A stretch of DNA of 64,000 nucleotides. Source: Acinetobacter calcoaceticus (GTDB lineage Bacteria; Pseudomonadota; Gammaproteobacteria; Pseudomonadales; Moraxellaceae). Below, piece after piece: positions 50,074-59,462 of the stretch. Position 1 is the stretch's first letter; the number at the start of each line of letters is the position of its first letter. Made by a program: the position numbers and the translations under genes. Location: contig NZ_LS999521.1 in the NCBI RefSeq assembly GCF_900520355.1, forward strand, positions 620,001-684,000. Reading direction: 5' to 3'. The notes below the pieces were generated by a model that was not told where the DNA came from, did not search any database, and was given only the letters and a program-made list of their open reading frames with translations.

Positions 50074-51426
50074 TTAGATATGTGGTACATGGTTAAGAGA
50101 CTCCACAGGTTTCTCTACAGCATTAGTTCCTGTTGCTTCTGTACGATTGAGTAATAGGTTAAGAACAATTGCTGCAAGTGTCGCAGTTCCAATACCTCCT
50201 AAGTCAAATGGCCCAATATGTAGACTGAAATTTCCAGCGCCCATAATTAAGCTGACTGCCGCAATAATTAGCGTACTATTTTTAGTAAAATCAACTTTGT
50301 TATCGATCCAGATTTTTGCACCCGCAACAGTAATCAGACCAAATACTACAATCGAGGCGCCGCCTAATAAGGCAACAGGAATCGTACTGATGACTGCTCC
50401 AAATTTAGGAGAAAGGCCAAGCAAAATTGCGAACAGCCCCGCAACTACAAAAATAGTGGTGGAATAGACTTTTGTAACGGCCATTACCCCAATATTTTCA
50501 GCATATGTTGTCATGCCTGTACCGCCTATCGATGCAGATAAACTTGTACAAATACCATCGGCAAAAAAAGCACGACCCATATATGGAGATAGATTACGCC
50601 CTGTCATGGCAGAAACAGCTTTGAAATGTCCTAAGTTTTCAGCCAATAGAATAATCGCGACAGGTGCAATCAGTAAAATAGCATTGGTATTAAAAACAGG
50701 GGAATGAAAAGTAGGTAGACCAAACCATGCTGCTTGATTGATCACACTAAAATCAATTGGTTTACCTAACCCTAAGAGATTGGTAAGTAGAAAGTAAATA
50801 AAATAAGCACTGACTAGCCCGATGAGTAATAGAAGGCGGCGAATCATGCCTCGTGTAAAAACTGCAACTGTACTAATACATAAAATAGTAAGAACAGCCA
50901 TCCATGTATCAAAGCTATTAGTAGAGACACTTTTAATTGTTACCGGAGCAAGATTTAAACCAATAATCATGACGATAACCCCAGTGACAATTGGCGGCAT
51001 GAACCGTTCAATCCATGCAGTTCCAGTTTTCATGACCACTAAACCGATGAGTGCATAGATCAAACCACAAATTATGGTTCCTCCAAGAGCTAATGCAATG
51101 TTTGGGTTTGCTCCTACACCTGTGTAGCCTGTTGCTGCTGCGACTGCTCCAATAAATGCAAAGCTTGAACCAAGGTAGCTTGGCATGCGGCCACCCGTGA
51201 TTAAAAAGAATAGGATTGTACCGATGCCCGTTATAAAAATAGTGAGGTTTGGATCAAAACCCATCAACAATGGTGCTAAAACGGTTGCTCCAAACATGGC
51301 AAAGGCATGCTGTAGCCCCAAAATCATACTTTTGCCTGGTGGAAGATATTCATCAAGCTGCACAGGTGTTTCTAAATTACCTGTATAAGGCGTAAATTTA
51401 GGAAACCAAGATTCTTTTGTTCGCAT
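50074..51426 (-). CDS. rutG: Uracil/pyrimidine permease RutG
   Basis: A 450-residue NAT/NCS2 carrier with about 14 membrane segments. The N-terminus WFPKFTPYTGNLETPVQLDEYLPPGKSMILGLQHAFAMFGATVLAPLLMGFDP and the inner GGTGMTTYAENIGVMAVTKVYS motif are those of RutG/UraA. It brings uracil, and perhaps thymine, into the cell for the Rut pathway. Located between rutF (30 bases upstream) and the dehydrogenase. Confidence 0.95.
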   Translation of the reverse strand: MRTKESWFPKFTPYTGNLETPVQLDEYLPPGKSMILGLQHAFAMFGATVLAPLLMGFDPNLTIFITGIGTILFFLITGGRMPSYLGSSFAFIGAVAAATGYTGVGANPNIALALGGTIICGLIYALIGLVVMKTGTAWIERFMPPIVTGVIVMIIGLNLAPVTIKSVSTNSFDTWMAVLTILCISTVAVFTRGMIRRLLLLIGLVSAYFIYFLLTNLLGLGKPIDFSVINQAAWFGLPTFHSPVFNTNAILLIAPVAIILLAENLGHFKAVSAMTGRNLSPYMGRAFFADGICTSLSASIGGTGMTTYAENIGVMAVTKVYSTTIFVVAGLFAILLGLSPKFGAVISTIPVALLGGASIVVFGLITVAGAKIWIDNKVDFTKNSTLIIAAVSLIMGAGNFSLHIGPFDLGGIGTATLAAIVLNLLLNRTEATGTNAVEKPVESLNHVPHI

Positions 51427-51456
51427 AACAGATCCTCTTTTTCATTTTTATCTGCA

Positions 51457-52020
51457 TTAGCATGCTGTTTGTAATTCGCAATAACTGCGGTTGAAGTACA
51501 TAAGTGCATTAAGTCCACTTTGGTGTTTCATTGCTTTGACCGCACAAAATAAGACATCATGACTACCGATACTCATGCTTTGTACAATTTCACAATCAAA
51601 GGACACCAAGGCCTCATTCAAAATCGGAGAACCAGTGATTAGCTTGCTCCATTCCCCATGAGCAAAGCGTTCTGGCATTGGTGTTTTCCCGCCGAATATT
51701 GTAGATAGCGTACTTTGATGGGCAGCTAAAGTATTGACGCAAAGCACCTCATTCTGTTTAAAAGTATTAAAAACTGATGCTGAGCGATTCAGGCAAACTA
51801 ATAGAGTTGGTGGTGTATCGGTTACACTGCATACTGCCGATGCAGTAAAACCAGCCTGTCCAGCAGGGCCTTCTGTTGTAATAACATTGACTGCTGCTCC
51901 AAGATTTGCCATTCCTTGTCTAAAAATATCCTGATTAATTTCTAAATGTATAGAACTGGGTTGGATATGAGATGTAGATAATAATAAGTCTGAAGCATTT
52001 TTTTTATTACATTTTTGCAT
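51457..52020 (-). CDS. rutF: FMN reductase RutF
   Basis: A 187-residue flavin reductase (HpaC-like) that supplies reduced FMN to the RutA monooxygenase. The core [52 protein letters not shown] is the RutF signature, including the flavin-binding [22 protein letters not shown] segment ends the barrel. The first 30 residues lack similarity and may be disordered. Follows rutC after 95 bases. Confidence 0.93.
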   Translation of the reverse strand: MQKCNKKNASDLLLSTSHIQPSSIHLEINQDIFRQGMANLGAAVNVITTEGPAGQAGFTASAVCSVTDTPPTLLVCLNRSASVFNTFKQNEVLCVNTLAAHQSTLSTIFGGKTPMPERFAHGEWSKLITGSPILNEALVSFDCEIVQSMSIGSHDVLFCAVKAMKHQSGLNALMYFNRSYCELQTAC

Positions 52021-52115
52021 GATTGGTCTCCGGCCCCGATACCTTTTTTCATGACGAATCGAGGCTAATACATTGTGTTATACCTGATTTGAGTTGGTTT
52101 AATTGTTGCCATCCT

Positions 52116-52499
52116 TCATCCCACGTGGGCAATTGATGCAATCTCAACTAATGCATCTGGCTTGACCAATCCTGTTTGAATACAGAAACGGGCAGGCTTG
52201 TCGCCTGGAAAATATTCTGCATAAACTGTATTGATCGACGCATAATCTGCCCAATCTTTAATAAAAATTGAATTGAAGGTCACATCGTCCATTGAACCGC
52301 CAGCAGTTTCGATTACCTTTTTTATAGTTTCTAAAATATGGCGAGTTTGACCAGCAGCATCACCTACGTAGACCACTGTATTATTTTCATCAAAAGCTAG
52401 AGTTCCTGAAACATAAACAATATTGTCGGCTTTAGTTGCAGGTACATAAGGGGCTAGAGGAGCCGAGGTTCCTTCAGGAATAACAACTTGTTTTGGCAT
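52116..52499 (-). CDS. rutC: 3-aminoacrylate deaminase RutC
   Basis: A 127-residue Rid/YjgF-family protein that deaminates aminoacrylate from uracil breakdown to malonic semialdehyde. Sequence [36 protein letters not shown] and the Rid Arg region [26 protein letters not shown] are present. Start ATG 52499 has GAGG upstream at about nine bases. Located 51 bases after rutB. Confidence 0.94.
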   Translation of the reverse strand: MPKQVVIPEGTSAPLAPYVPATKADNIVYVSGTLAFDENNTVVYVGDAAGQTRHILETIKKVIETAGGSMDDVTFNSIFIKDWADYASINTVYAEYFPGDKPARFCIQTGLVKPDALVEIASIAHVG

Positions 52500-52550
52500 A
52501 TTCTTTATCCTCATTTAGGCGTCTTTTTTGAAATATTTTAGGCGCGATGT

Positions 52551-53306
52551 TTATGCCGATTTACTGAGCAATTCTGGTGTTGTTTGAAAGCTTTCTATAA
52601 AAGAATTGGTATCAGATACCCAACCAAAGAAAGTCTTGATGTTATATAAGGCAGCGTCGTGAGCCTCTTGAGGTCCGGCTTGATAGCAAGCATCTTTAAG
52701 TGCAACACCGAAATATTCCAAAAAGAAACCATCACGTAAGGTGGATTCAACGCAGACATTAGTCGCAATGCCAACGAAGACTAAATTACGAATACCTCGA
52801 GCACGTAAAATGCTGTCGAGTGCAGTGTTAAAGAAACCGCTGTAGCGTGGCTTTTCAATAATGATGTCTTGTGGAAGAGGTTGTAACTCATCAATTAAGG
52901 CAAAGTCCCAACCGCCTTTAGATAAAAGTTGACCTTGTAACTCGGGCCGTTTACTCATGGTTTTTAAGGCATTAGATTTATGAAAATTTGGTGAACCTAA
53001 ACCACCAGCCTCGACGTAGTTCTTATCCCAACCATTTTGAAAATAGATGACTTGAATCCCTGCACTATGTGCAGCATCGATCGCCTTTTTAATATTTTCG
53101 ACTACAGGTTTAGTCTTTGAGACATCAAAACCTGCTAAATCTAGGTATCCACCTAAAGATGTATAAGCATTTTGCATATCAATCACGATCAGTGCAGTTT
53201 GTTCAGGGGCAAGCTGAATAGCTTCTGGTTCAGCTTTTAATACTTTGCCCGTCCCAATTTGTGCAGTGAAATCGGCACACACGATATTAGAGGTAACACT
53301 GCTCAT
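52551..53306 (-). CDS. rutB: Ureidoacrylate amidohydrolase RutB
   Basis: A 251-residue cysteine hydrolase of the isochorismatase fold that cleaves ureidoacrylate (peroxy)acid. Catalytic Asp in [15 protein letters not shown] (near 42), Lys in [16 protein letters not shown] (near 150) and Cys in [18 protein letters not shown] (near 183) form the triad. Its ATG overlaps the rutA stop by four bases, so it is translationally coupled. Confidence 0.95.
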   Translation of the reverse strand: MSSVTSNIVCADFTAQIGTGKVLKAEPEAIQLAPEQTALIVIDMQNAYTSLGGYLDLAGFDVSKTKPVVENIKKAIDAAHSAGIQVIYFQNGWDKNYVEAGGLGSPNFHKSNALKTMSKRPELQGQLLSKGGWDFALIDELQPLPQDIIIEKPRYSGFFNTALDSILRARGIRNLVFVGIATNVCVESTLRDGFFLEYFGVALKDACYQAGPQEAHDAALYNIKTFFGWVSDTNSFIESFQTTPELLSKSA

Positions 53307-54421
53307 GCCGTTTTCTCCAAAATATTCAAGCTAGAAGAAGGTTCAACCTCAATTTCAATATGTTTACGACATGCCATTAGAGGTTGGATACGTTGGCCAA
53401 AATCTTCAACACCTTGTACAAAATCATCAAAGGTCAGTAAAATGCCTTCAGTACCTTCAATGCTAGAAATTTCATCTAACATTTCAGCAACCTTTTCATA
53501 AGAACCAACCAGAGTTCCCATGTTGATATTGACGGGAGAAACGCTGGATGCCATTTGTCTAATATTGGTGTCATTACCTGATTTTTTATCTTTATTGCCT
53601 TGGTTCGTGAGCCAGTTGATAGCCTCCAGATCTGCACCATCGTTGTAGTGCTGCCACTTTGCCATTGCTTCTTCATTTGTTTGTGCGGCAATGACCATAA
53701 ACAGCACATAGGTTTGAACATTGCGTCCAGTTTTATCGGTGTGTGCTTTTAGACGGTCGTTGATTTCTGCATATGCTGTTGGCGTGTTTAGCCCTTTTCC
53801 AAATACAAAGTTGTAGTCTGCATATTTTGCAGAAAAGGCAAGTCCACTTTCAGATTGACCTGCACAAATAATTTTCATATCTGCTTGAGGCCTAGGTTTA
53901 ACTTGGCAATCTTCCATTTGGAAAAACTCGCCTTTAAAGTCAGATTTTCCTGTTGCCCAAAGCTCTCTTAAAATTTCGACATATTCTGATAAGTACTCAT
54001 AACGTTTGCCGAAGTACTCATCCCCAGGCCACATATTCATTTGGGTATATTCAGGTGCTTGCCAGCCTGTCACAACATTTAGCCCAAAGCGACCATTTGA
54101 AATCGAGTCAATTGTTGATGCCATGCGTGCAACAATTGCAGGGGGCATGACTAAGGTTGCTGCGGTTGCATAAATTTTAATTTTACTGGTGACAGCTGCT
54201 AGGCCAGCCATAAGCGTAAATGTTTCTAAGTTATAGTCCCAAAATTCAGTTTTTCCGCCGAAACCACGTAATTTGATCATGGATAAAGCAAAGTCAAAAC
54301 CATAATGTTCAGCGCGTTGAACAATCTGTTTGTTGAGTTCAAAACTCGGTTTATATTGCGGTGCGTTCTCAGAAAGCAACCAGCCATTATTTCCAATTGG
54401 AGTAAAGATGCCGATCTTCAT
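53303..54421 (-). CDS. rutA: Pyrimidine monooxygenase RutA
   Basis: A 372-residue flavin-dependent luciferase-like monooxygenase that opens the uracil ring with reduced FMN and oxygen. Starts [22 protein letters not shown] and contains the family segments [28 protein letters not shown] and [25 protein letters not shown] lies just before the ATG. First gene of the rutABCFG unit, with sigma70-type and sigma54-type promoter candidates and a RutR-like operator in the 301 bp upstream. Overlaps rutB by four bases. Confidence 0.95.
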   Translation of the reverse strand: MKIGIFTPIGNNGWLLSENAPQYKPSFELNKQIVQRAEHYGFDFALSMIKLRGFGGKTEFWDYNLETFTLMAGLAAVTSKIKIYATAATLVMPPAIVARMASTIDSISNGRFGLNVVTGWQAPEYTQMNMWPGDEYFGKRYEYLSEYVEILRELWATGKSDFKGEFFQMEDCQVKPRPQADMKIICAGQSESGLAFSAKYADYNFVFGKGLNTPTAYAEINDRLKAHTDKTGRNVQTYVLFMVIAAQTNEEAMAKWQHYNDGADLEAINWLTNQGNKDKKSGNDTNIRQMASSVSPVNINMGTLVGSYEKVAEMLDEISSIEGTEGILLTFDDFVQGVEDFGQRIQPLMACRKHIEIEVEPSSSLNILEKTA

Positions 54422-54508
54422 ATGGAATCCCCATCATGAGTTTGTAAGATCACACCGAAAATATATAAAGCTTTAAATTTCCGGTGTCTCGTTTTGTGTT
54501 TTTAATAA

Positions 54509-54524
54509 TGCATACTATGTGCCA
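54509..54524 (-). promoter_or_regulatory. Sigma54-type promoter of rutA
   Basis: On the minus strand TTGGCACATAGTATGCA carries GG and GC exactly ten bases apart. TGGCAC is perfect and TTGC has one change (ATGC). About 85 bases before the rutA ATG. Confidence 0.6.
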
Positions 54525-54556
54525 ACTTATTAAAATTAATATTTATTAATAACTTG

Positions 54557-54585
54557 AATATATTGTTTGGTATAAAATTTATCAA
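54557..54585 (-). promoter_or_regulatory. Sigma70-type promoter of rutA
   Basis: TTGATA (54580-54585) and TATATT (54557-54562) on the minus strand with a 17-base spacer. The -35 lies inside the operator-like motif. Confidence 0.5.
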
Positions 54586-54597
54586 ATGGTAAAAAAT
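54578..54597. promoter_or_regulatory. Operator-like motif A (RutR-type), upstream of rutA
   Basis: TTTATCAAATGGTAAAAAAT is identical to the inverted copy at rutD (56112-56131). Its 16-base core is near-palindromic and matches the E. coli RutR consensus (TTGACCA-nn-TGGTCAA) at most positions. It overlaps the candidate sigma70 -35. Confidence 0.6.
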
Positions 54598-54666
54598 ATG
54601 GCATTTATGCACCATGATAAGTCCAAAGTGCTTCATTGCGTATCTTCTGATCAATTTTGGAAATAA

Positions 54667-54697
54667 AAAAACTGCATGTTTAGAGCAGGCAGTTTTT
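54667..54697 (-). terminator. Intrinsic terminator after rutE
   Basis: AAAAACTGC and GCAGTTTTT pair perfectly around a 13-base loop, with a T-run on the minus strand. Confidence 0.75.
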
Positions 54698-54722
54698 AAA
54701 ATTTAAAAAAAGAAGGAATGAG

Positions 54723-55310
54723 CTATACAATTTTGCATGTATCTTCAAAGCTTAAACGTGGCAAGCGCTTATAAACTTTTTGATTATCTCCATAACCAAT
54801 ATTAATTATCAGATTAACATGGTGGTGGGTATGTGCAAAAAACAGTTCATCCACTTGTTTCGCGTCGAAGCCAGACATAGGACCTGTATCTAGTCCTAAG
54901 CTACGACAAGCCATAATCAAATAGGCTGCCTGCAAAGAGCTGTTACGAAAAGCAGTTTCGTGTGCCATTGCTTCACTTGATGTAAACCAAGATTTTGCAT
55001 CGGCGTAGGGAAATAATTTAGGCAATTTTTCATAAAATTTTGTATCGGTTGCAACCAAAACAGTGACAGGAGCTGTCATCGTCTTTTCTATATTGCCAGA
55101 CGACAATGCTGGCTTGAGTTTTTGTTTAGCTTCCGGTGTGGTTAAAAATACAAAACGAGCAGGACTACAATTGGCAGAAGTCGGTGCCATTTTGGCCAGA
55201 TCATAAATTTGTTGAATTTGCTCAGGGCTGACGGCTTTGTCTAACCAATTGCTGTGGGTTCTGGCTTCTAAAAAGAGTTGATCTAAAATATTTAATGTTT
55301 GTTTATTCAT
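54723..55310 (-). CDS. rutE: Malonic semialdehyde reductase RutE
   Basis: A 195-residue nitroreductase-fold FMN enzyme that reduces malonic semialdehyde to 3-hydroxypropionate. N-terminus [51 protein letters not shown] and the [20 protein letters not shown] segment match RutE. Its ATG overlaps the rutD stop by four bases. Followed by a terminator. Confidence 0.93.
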   Translation of the reverse strand: MNKQTLNILDQLFLEARTHSNWLDKAVSPEQIQQIYDLAKMAPTSANCSPARFVFLTTPEAKQKLKPALSSGNIEKTMTAPVTVLVATDTKFYEKLPKLFPYADAKSWFTSSEAMAHETAFRNSSLQAAYLIMACRSLGLDTGPMSGFDAKQVDELFFAHTHHHVNLIINIGYGDNQKVYKRLPRLSFEDTCKIV

Positions 55311-56113
55311 GATAAAACCTTAATGCTATGGAAAAATTGGATGAACGTTTGATTTAGTCGTTGAGATTCGGTCACTGTGGAAGCATGTGCACCAGAAGGC
55401 AAAATATTGATTTGAGCATGATCAAGTTGAGTAAACAGATCGTGTGATTTATGTACTGGAACTAAAAAATCATCTTGATTAGCAACGATATGAATTGCGG
55501 TGTCTTGCAATGCCTGTAGGTGCTCTGCTTGTAATTGGAAATCCATTAATGCTTTGAGTCGGGCAAATACATTTGTCTTAGGTGGAAAGTTTTGGAGTTG
55601 AATATCTTCGGTATTTTTAATGTGACTATGATTCTGAGAAATCCATGCTGGAGGATACAAAAACAATGCCTGTGCACGCACATAGGCTTCAGCGCCTGCT
55701 GATGCTAACAATGCAATACGGGCATCAAAACATTTTTGCGTATGGGTATCTAACTCATCCCACGCATTAATCAGTGTAAGGCTGAGCATGGTAATTGAGC
55801 TAGATTGTAGTTGTTTTGCGAGTTCCATTCCTATGATGCCACCCAAAGCATGCCCGATCATATGGAACTCATGAATTTGAAGATGTTCTAATAAGTGTAG
55901 TACTTGATTCGCCATGTCACACATATGGTAATGTGCAGGTAATAAAGCACTGTCTTGGTGGCAACCTTCTTGGTCATAAGTCACGACGTTGAAATGTGCA
56001 CTTAACGATTCGAGTTGTGGACTCCAAAAACTAGCATGGCCACCTAACCCAGATGACAAAATCAAATAAGGGGCATCTTTCTGAGATGAAGATGGATAAA
56101 TATAATATTTCAT
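55307..56113 (-). CDS. rutD: Alpha/beta-hydrolase-fold protein RutD
   Basis: A 268-residue alpha/beta-fold protein of the Rut pathway; E. coli RutD was first assigned to aminoacrylate hydrolysis and more recently to carbamate hydrolysis. It has [18 protein letters not shown] and [14 protein letters not shown]. The nucleophile elbow carries Ala where lipases have Ser (GHALG), as in E. coli Rut[11 protein letters not shown] holds the terminal His. First gene of the rutDE unit, with operator-like motif B over its start codon and a sigma54-type site upstream. Confidence 0.92.
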   Translation of the reverse strand: MKYYIYPSSSQKDAPYLILSSGLGGHASFWSPQLESLSAHFNVVTYDQEGCHQDSALLPAHYHMCDMANQVLHLLEHLQIHEFHMIGHALGGIIGMELAKQLQSSSITMLSLTLINAWDELDTHTQKCFDARIALLASAGAEAYVRAQALFLYPPAWISQNHSHIKNTEDIQLQNFPPKTNVFARLKALMDFQLQAEHLQALQDTAIHIVANQDDFLVPVHKSHDLFTQLDHAQINILPSGAHASTVTESQRLNQTFIQFFHSIKVLS

Positions 56114-56131
56114 TTTTTACCATTTGATAAA
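56112..56131. promoter_or_regulatory. Operator-like motif B (RutR-type) at the rutD start
   Basis: ATTTTTTACCATTTGATAAA is the exact reverse complement of motif A. It covers the rutD start codon and the bases upstream, just downstream of the predicted sigma54 start, a typical repressor position. Confidence 0.6.
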
Positions 56132-56148
56132 ATAATGAAGAATTAAAA

Positions 56149-56164
56149 AGCAATTTGTATGCCT
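56149..56164 (-). promoter_or_regulatory. Sigma54-type promoter of rutD
   Basis: On the minus strand AGGCATACAAATTGCT has GG and GC ten bases apart and a perfect TTGCT; the -24 part differs from TGGCAC at two positions. Expected start near 56138. Confidence 0.5.
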
Positions 56165-56287
56165 GAATTAATGAATAATGGCAAATTTAGACAATATTTA
56201 GAGCAAAAGATTCAAATTGTACAGGTAGGCAAATCAATGTGATGATTAAGCCAATACTATTTAGATTAAGCTGAGTAGGTGTCAGAA

Positions 56288-56638
56288 ATGGATATACACA
56301 TTAAAAGAATTTATGAAAATGTTGACCCTAGTGATGGAAAGCGTATTTTAGTTGACCGCCTGTGGAGTAGGGGAATTAGTAAGGAAAGTGCGCATTTAGA
56401 TTTGTGGCTAAAAGAAGTGGCTCCTTCAAATGAACTTCGGAAATGGTTTCATGCAGCAACGCCGGACCATTGGCAAGAATTTAAACAGCGTTATTTAGAA
56501 GAACTTGAGACCAATCCAGCAGTTAAAGAATTACACGAGATCGCATCGAAGCATAAACTCACGCTCTTATATTCAGCAAAAGATCTTGAAAATAACCATG
56601 CAATTATTTTGAAGGAATATTTATTGAACATAAATTAA
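56288..56638 (+). CDS. DUF488 (YeaO-like) protein
   Basis: A 116-residue protein of the DUF488 family. Sequence HIKRIYENVDPSDGKRILVDRLWSRGISKESAHLDLWLKEVAPSNELRKWFHAAT is the YeaO-type core; the C-terminus has TLLYSAKDLENNHAIILKEYL. Function unproven; some relatives are stress-induced. Start ATG 56288 with AGG at 56277; a GTG at 56279 is a possible alternative. Divergent from rutD. Confidence 0.88.
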   Translation: MDIHIKRIYENVDPSDGKRILVDRLWSRGISKESAHLDLWLKEVAPSNELRKWFHAATPDHWQEFKQRYLEELETNPAVKELHEIASKHKLTLLYSAKDLENNHAIILKEYLLNIN

Positions 56639-56734
56639 AGTGAATATATAAATTTTTTTTTGGTAAAAGTCTTTTATATAAAACTTTAAAAAATGAGTCA
56701 TATCTCGCATAATATACTTTTTGAGGTTTTTTTC

Positions 56735-57079
56735 ATGTCTTTGCCTAATTGTCCAAAATGCCAATCAGAATATACTTACCAAGATGGCGAATTATTGATT
56801 TGTCCTGAATGCTCGAATGAGTGGAAAGAGGGTGAAGTTTCAGCATCTGAAGAACAAGAAATTATTAAAGATGCAAACGGCAATGTTTTAGCAGACGGTG
56901 ACAGCGTAACTGTTATTAAAGATCTAAAAATTAAAGGTTCGTCATCGGTTGTGAAAGTGGGAACTAAAGTAAAAACAATTCGCTTAGTTCCAGATGCAAG
57001 TGATGGTCACAATATTGATTGTAAAATTGATGGTATTGGGCAGATGAAGCTTAAGTCTGAATTTGTAAAAAAAGCTTAA
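56735..57079 (+). CDS. yjdM: Zinc-ribbon protein YjdM (PhnA-like)
   Basis: A 114-residue protein with an N-terminal zinc ribbon (CPKC at 6-9 and CPEC at 23-26) and a C-terminal SH3-like domain ([30 protein letters not shown]). It matches YjdM, once called PhnA but not a phosphonoacetate hydrolase. Role unclear. ATG 56735 follows GAGG by about eight bases; an in-frame ATG 14 codons earlier is unlikely. Confidence 0.9.
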   Translation: MSLPNCPKCQSEYTYQDGELLICPECSNEWKEGEVSASEEQEIIKDANGNVLADGDSVTVIKDLKIKGSSSVVKVGTKVKTIRLVPDASDGHNIDCKIDGIGQMKLKSEFVKKA

Positions 57080-57231
57080 ACTGTTAATTTTAATTACATT
57101 TCAGTAGAGATATACACTTATATCTCTACTTTTTAAATTTCTAACATCATTATAATTTTATTACGAAAAAGTATAAAAAATGGGCTATTCAAGGAATGAT
57201 TGCCCCTTTATATTGTCATAAATAACAAATA

Positions 57232-57258
57232 ACTTTCGTCCAGAATAATAACGAAAGT
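57232..57258 (+). promoter_or_regulatory. Inverted repeat upstream of yegP-like gene
   Basis: ACTTTCGT (57232-57239) and ACGAAAGT (57251-57258) are perfect complements around 11 bases, 32 bases before the ATG. Could be an operator or a leader hairpin. Confidence 0.4.
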
Positions 57259-57290
57259 CATACCCACACCAACAAAAAAATGAGGTTTTT

Positions 57291-57632
57291 ATGGCAGGAT
57301 GGTACGAAATTTCACAAGCGAGTGATGGACAATACCGCTTTATTTTAAAGGCAGGAAATGGTGAACCTATTTTAAATAGTGAGCTATATAAAGCAAAAGC
57401 TTCTGCTGTAAATGGTATTGAATCAATTCAGAAAAACAGTGGTGATGACGCCCGATATGAGCGTTTAACTGCAAAGAATGGAAAACCCTATTTCAATTTA
57501 AAAGCTGCGAATCATCAGATTATTGGCACGAGTCAGTTCTATGCGAGCGAAGCTTCACGAGATAAAGGAATTGAGTCTATTAAAACCAATGGTTCATCAA
57601 CGAACATCAAAGATTTAACAGTTCAAGCATAA
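57291..57632 (+). CDS. YegP-family (DUF1508) protein
   Basis: A 113-residue protein made of two similar DUF1508 repeats of about 50 residues: YEISQASDGQYRFILKAGNGEPILNSELYKAKASAVNGIESIQKN and YERLTAKNGKPYFNLKAANHQIIGTSQFYASEASRDKGIESIKTN. The family is small, beta-rich and often stress-induced; function unknown. GAGG precedes ATG 57291. Followed by a terminator convergent with proS. Confidence 0.9.
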   Translation: MAGWYEISQASDGQYRFILKAGNGEPILNSELYKAKASAVNGIESIQKNSGDDARYERLTAKNGKPYFNLKAANHQIIGTSQFYASEASRDKGIESIKTNGSSTNIKDLTVQA

Positions 57633-57641
57633 AATTGAGTT

Positions 57642-57674
57642 AAAAAAAAGCAGCTTTTAAAAGCTGCTTTTTTT
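57642..57674. terminator. Bidirectional intrinsic terminator
   Basis: AAAAAAAGCAGCTTTT and AAAAGCTGCTTTTTTT form a near-perfect palindrome between convergent yegP-like and proS genes. Confidence 0.9.
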
Positions 57675-57688
57675 ATTTATGTATGTAA

Positions 57689-59404
57689 TTAACGCGCTAA
57701 TTTAGTTAAAAGATCTTCTTTAGTTAAATTGCTCGCTTCAGCATCACGACGGCCTTTATATTCAAAAGTACCAGCATCAAGGCCTTTTTCACCAATCACA
57801 ATACGGTGTGGAATGCCCATCAATTCAAGGTCAGAGAACTTAACACCCGGACGTTCGTTACGGTCATCAAGCAACACATCAAAACCTTGAGCTTGAAGTT
57901 CTGCATAAAGTGCTTCTGCTGCTTCAAGAGTACGTGGAGATTTGTGTGCATTCATTGGAACAATTGCAATCTCAAAAGGTGCAATGGCTTGTGGCCACAT
58001 AATGCCTTTGTCATCGTAATTTTGTTCAATTGCAGCTGCAACTACACGTGTTACCCCGATACCGTAGCATCCCATTGTTACTGTAAATGGTTTGCCATCT
58101 TCACCTAAGACTTTACAGCCTAAAGCTTCAGAGTATTTAGTCCCAAGTTGGAAAATATGACCTACTTCAATACCACGTTTAATTTGTAGCGTGCCTTTAC
58201 CATCTGGAGATGGGTCGCCTTCAACCACATTACGTAAGTCAAAAACTTCGGTAATTTGCGCATCACGTTCCCAGTTTACGCCTACTGCATGTTTATCAGT
58301 TTCATTTGCACCAGCAACGAAGTCTGAAAGAACAGATGCAGCGCGGTCAACAATTACAGTTAAGCCTTTTTCGACTAAACCTTGTGGACCTGTAAAGCCA
58401 GCAGTTAAACCAAATGCTTGAAGTTGTTCTTCAGTTGCAAAAGTAAGAGGCGCAGCCACTAAAGGATGCTTCTCGGCTTTAATTTCATTCAGTTCGTGGT
58501 CGCCACGTACAAATAGAGCAACGACAGGAACCTGACCTTTTTCGTCAGCAACGCCTTGAACCAATAATGCTTTAACAGATTGCTTCGGATCAGCATTTAA
58601 GAATTGGCAGACGTCATCAATCGTTTTTTGATTTGGTGTTTCAACCAATTTAAATTCTTGTGTAGGTGCTGCGCGTTCACCGACTAAAACAGCCTCAGCC
58701 ATTTCAACGTTCGCTGCATAGTCAGATTCAGTTGAAAATGCGATGTCGTCTTCACCACTTGCAGCTAATACATGGAACTCGTGTGAAGCTGAACCACCAA
58801 TAGAACCTGTATCGGCTTGTACTGGACGGAAGTCTAAACCTAAGCGAGTGAAAATACGGCTATAGGTGTCGTACATCACATCATAAGTTTCTTGTAGTGA
58901 TTCTTGAGTTGCATGGAAAGAATAAGCATCTTTCATAATGAACTCACGTGAACGCATTACACCAAAACGAGGACGAATTTCATCACGGAATTTGGTTTGA
59001 ATTTGGTAGAAATTTACAGGAAGCTGCTTATAACTTTTAAGTTCGTTACGCGCCATATCTGTAATAACTTCTTCATGCGTTGGCCCAAGTACAAATGGGT
59101 TCGCATGACGATCTTTAAAGCGTAATAATTCAGGACCATATTGTTCATATCTACCCGATTCTTCCCAAAGACTTGCGGGTTGAGTCACGGGCATGAATAC
59201 TTCCATTGCGCCTGAGCGGTTCATTTCTTCACGAACAATCGCATCTACTTTTTTAAGCACACGTGTTCCCATCGGCAGCCATGTATATAAACCAGATGCC
59301 AATTTACGAATCATCCCCGCACGTAACATGAGCTGGTGTGAAATCACTTCAGCATCATTTGGGGTTTCTCTCAACGTTGCAAATAAAAAGCGGCTTGCGC
59401 GCAT
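57689..59404 (-). CDS. proS: Prolyl-tRNA synthetase
   Basis: A 571-residue class II aminoacyl-tRNA synthetase of the bacterial type with an editing domain. Motif 1 near residue 50-80, motif 2 [26 protein letters not shown] (about 138-163), the INS editing insertion (about 225-405), motif 3 [17 protein letters not shown] and the C-terminal anticodon-binding domain. It charges tRNA(Pro) and removes mischarged alanine. Upstream is the RND pump gene on the same strand, 58 bases before. Confidence 0.97.
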   Translation of the reverse strand: MRASRFLFATLRETPNDAEVISHQLMLRAGMIRKLASGLYTWLPMGTRVLKKVDAIVREEMNRSGAMEVFMPVTQPASLWEESGRYEQYGPELLRFKDRHANPFVLGPTHEEVITDMARNELKSYKQLPVNFYQIQTKFRDEIRPRFGVMRSREFIMKDAYSFHATQESLQETYDVMYDTYSRIFTRLGLDFRPVQADTGSIGGSASHEFHVLAASGEDDIAFSTESDYAANVEMAEAVLVGERAAPTQEFKLVETPNQKTIDDVCQFLNADPKQSVKALLVQGVADEKGQVPVVALFVRGDHELNEIKAEKHPLVAAPLTFATEEQLQAFGLTAGFTGPQGLVEKGLTVIVDRAASVLSDFVAGANETDKHAVGVNWERDAQITEVFDLRNVVEGDPSPDGKGTLQIKRGIEVGHIFQLGTKYSEALGCKVLGEDGKPFTVTMGCYGIGVTRVVAAAIEQNYDDKGIMWPQAIAPFEIAIVPMNAHKSPRTLEAAEALYAELQAQGFDVLLDDRNERPGVKFSDLELMGIPHRIVIGEKGLDAGTFEYKGRRDAEASNLTKEDLLTKLAR

Positions 59405-59462
59405 GGAAAAAGTCCTAAAAGTTAAGCGTTATAAAAACGCAGATTATACGATAATCGCTGCA

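Larger units (their letters stand above)
54422..54722. other. rutA promoter region between rutE and rutA
   Basis: A 301-bp gene-free region on the minus side. From the rutA end: sigma54-like site 54509-54524; sigma70-like -10/-35 at 54557-54562 and 54580-54585; operator-like motif 54578-54597; a TGCACCAT half-site at 54607-54614 that could bind an NtrC-type activator (weak); and the rutE terminator at 54667-54697. No coding sequence is apparent. Confidence 0.55.

Noticed and set aside
50147..51388. Several plus-strand frames opposite rutG
   Set aside because: Antisense shadows of the hydrophobic permease gene, rich in Lys, Pro and Ile with no start signals.
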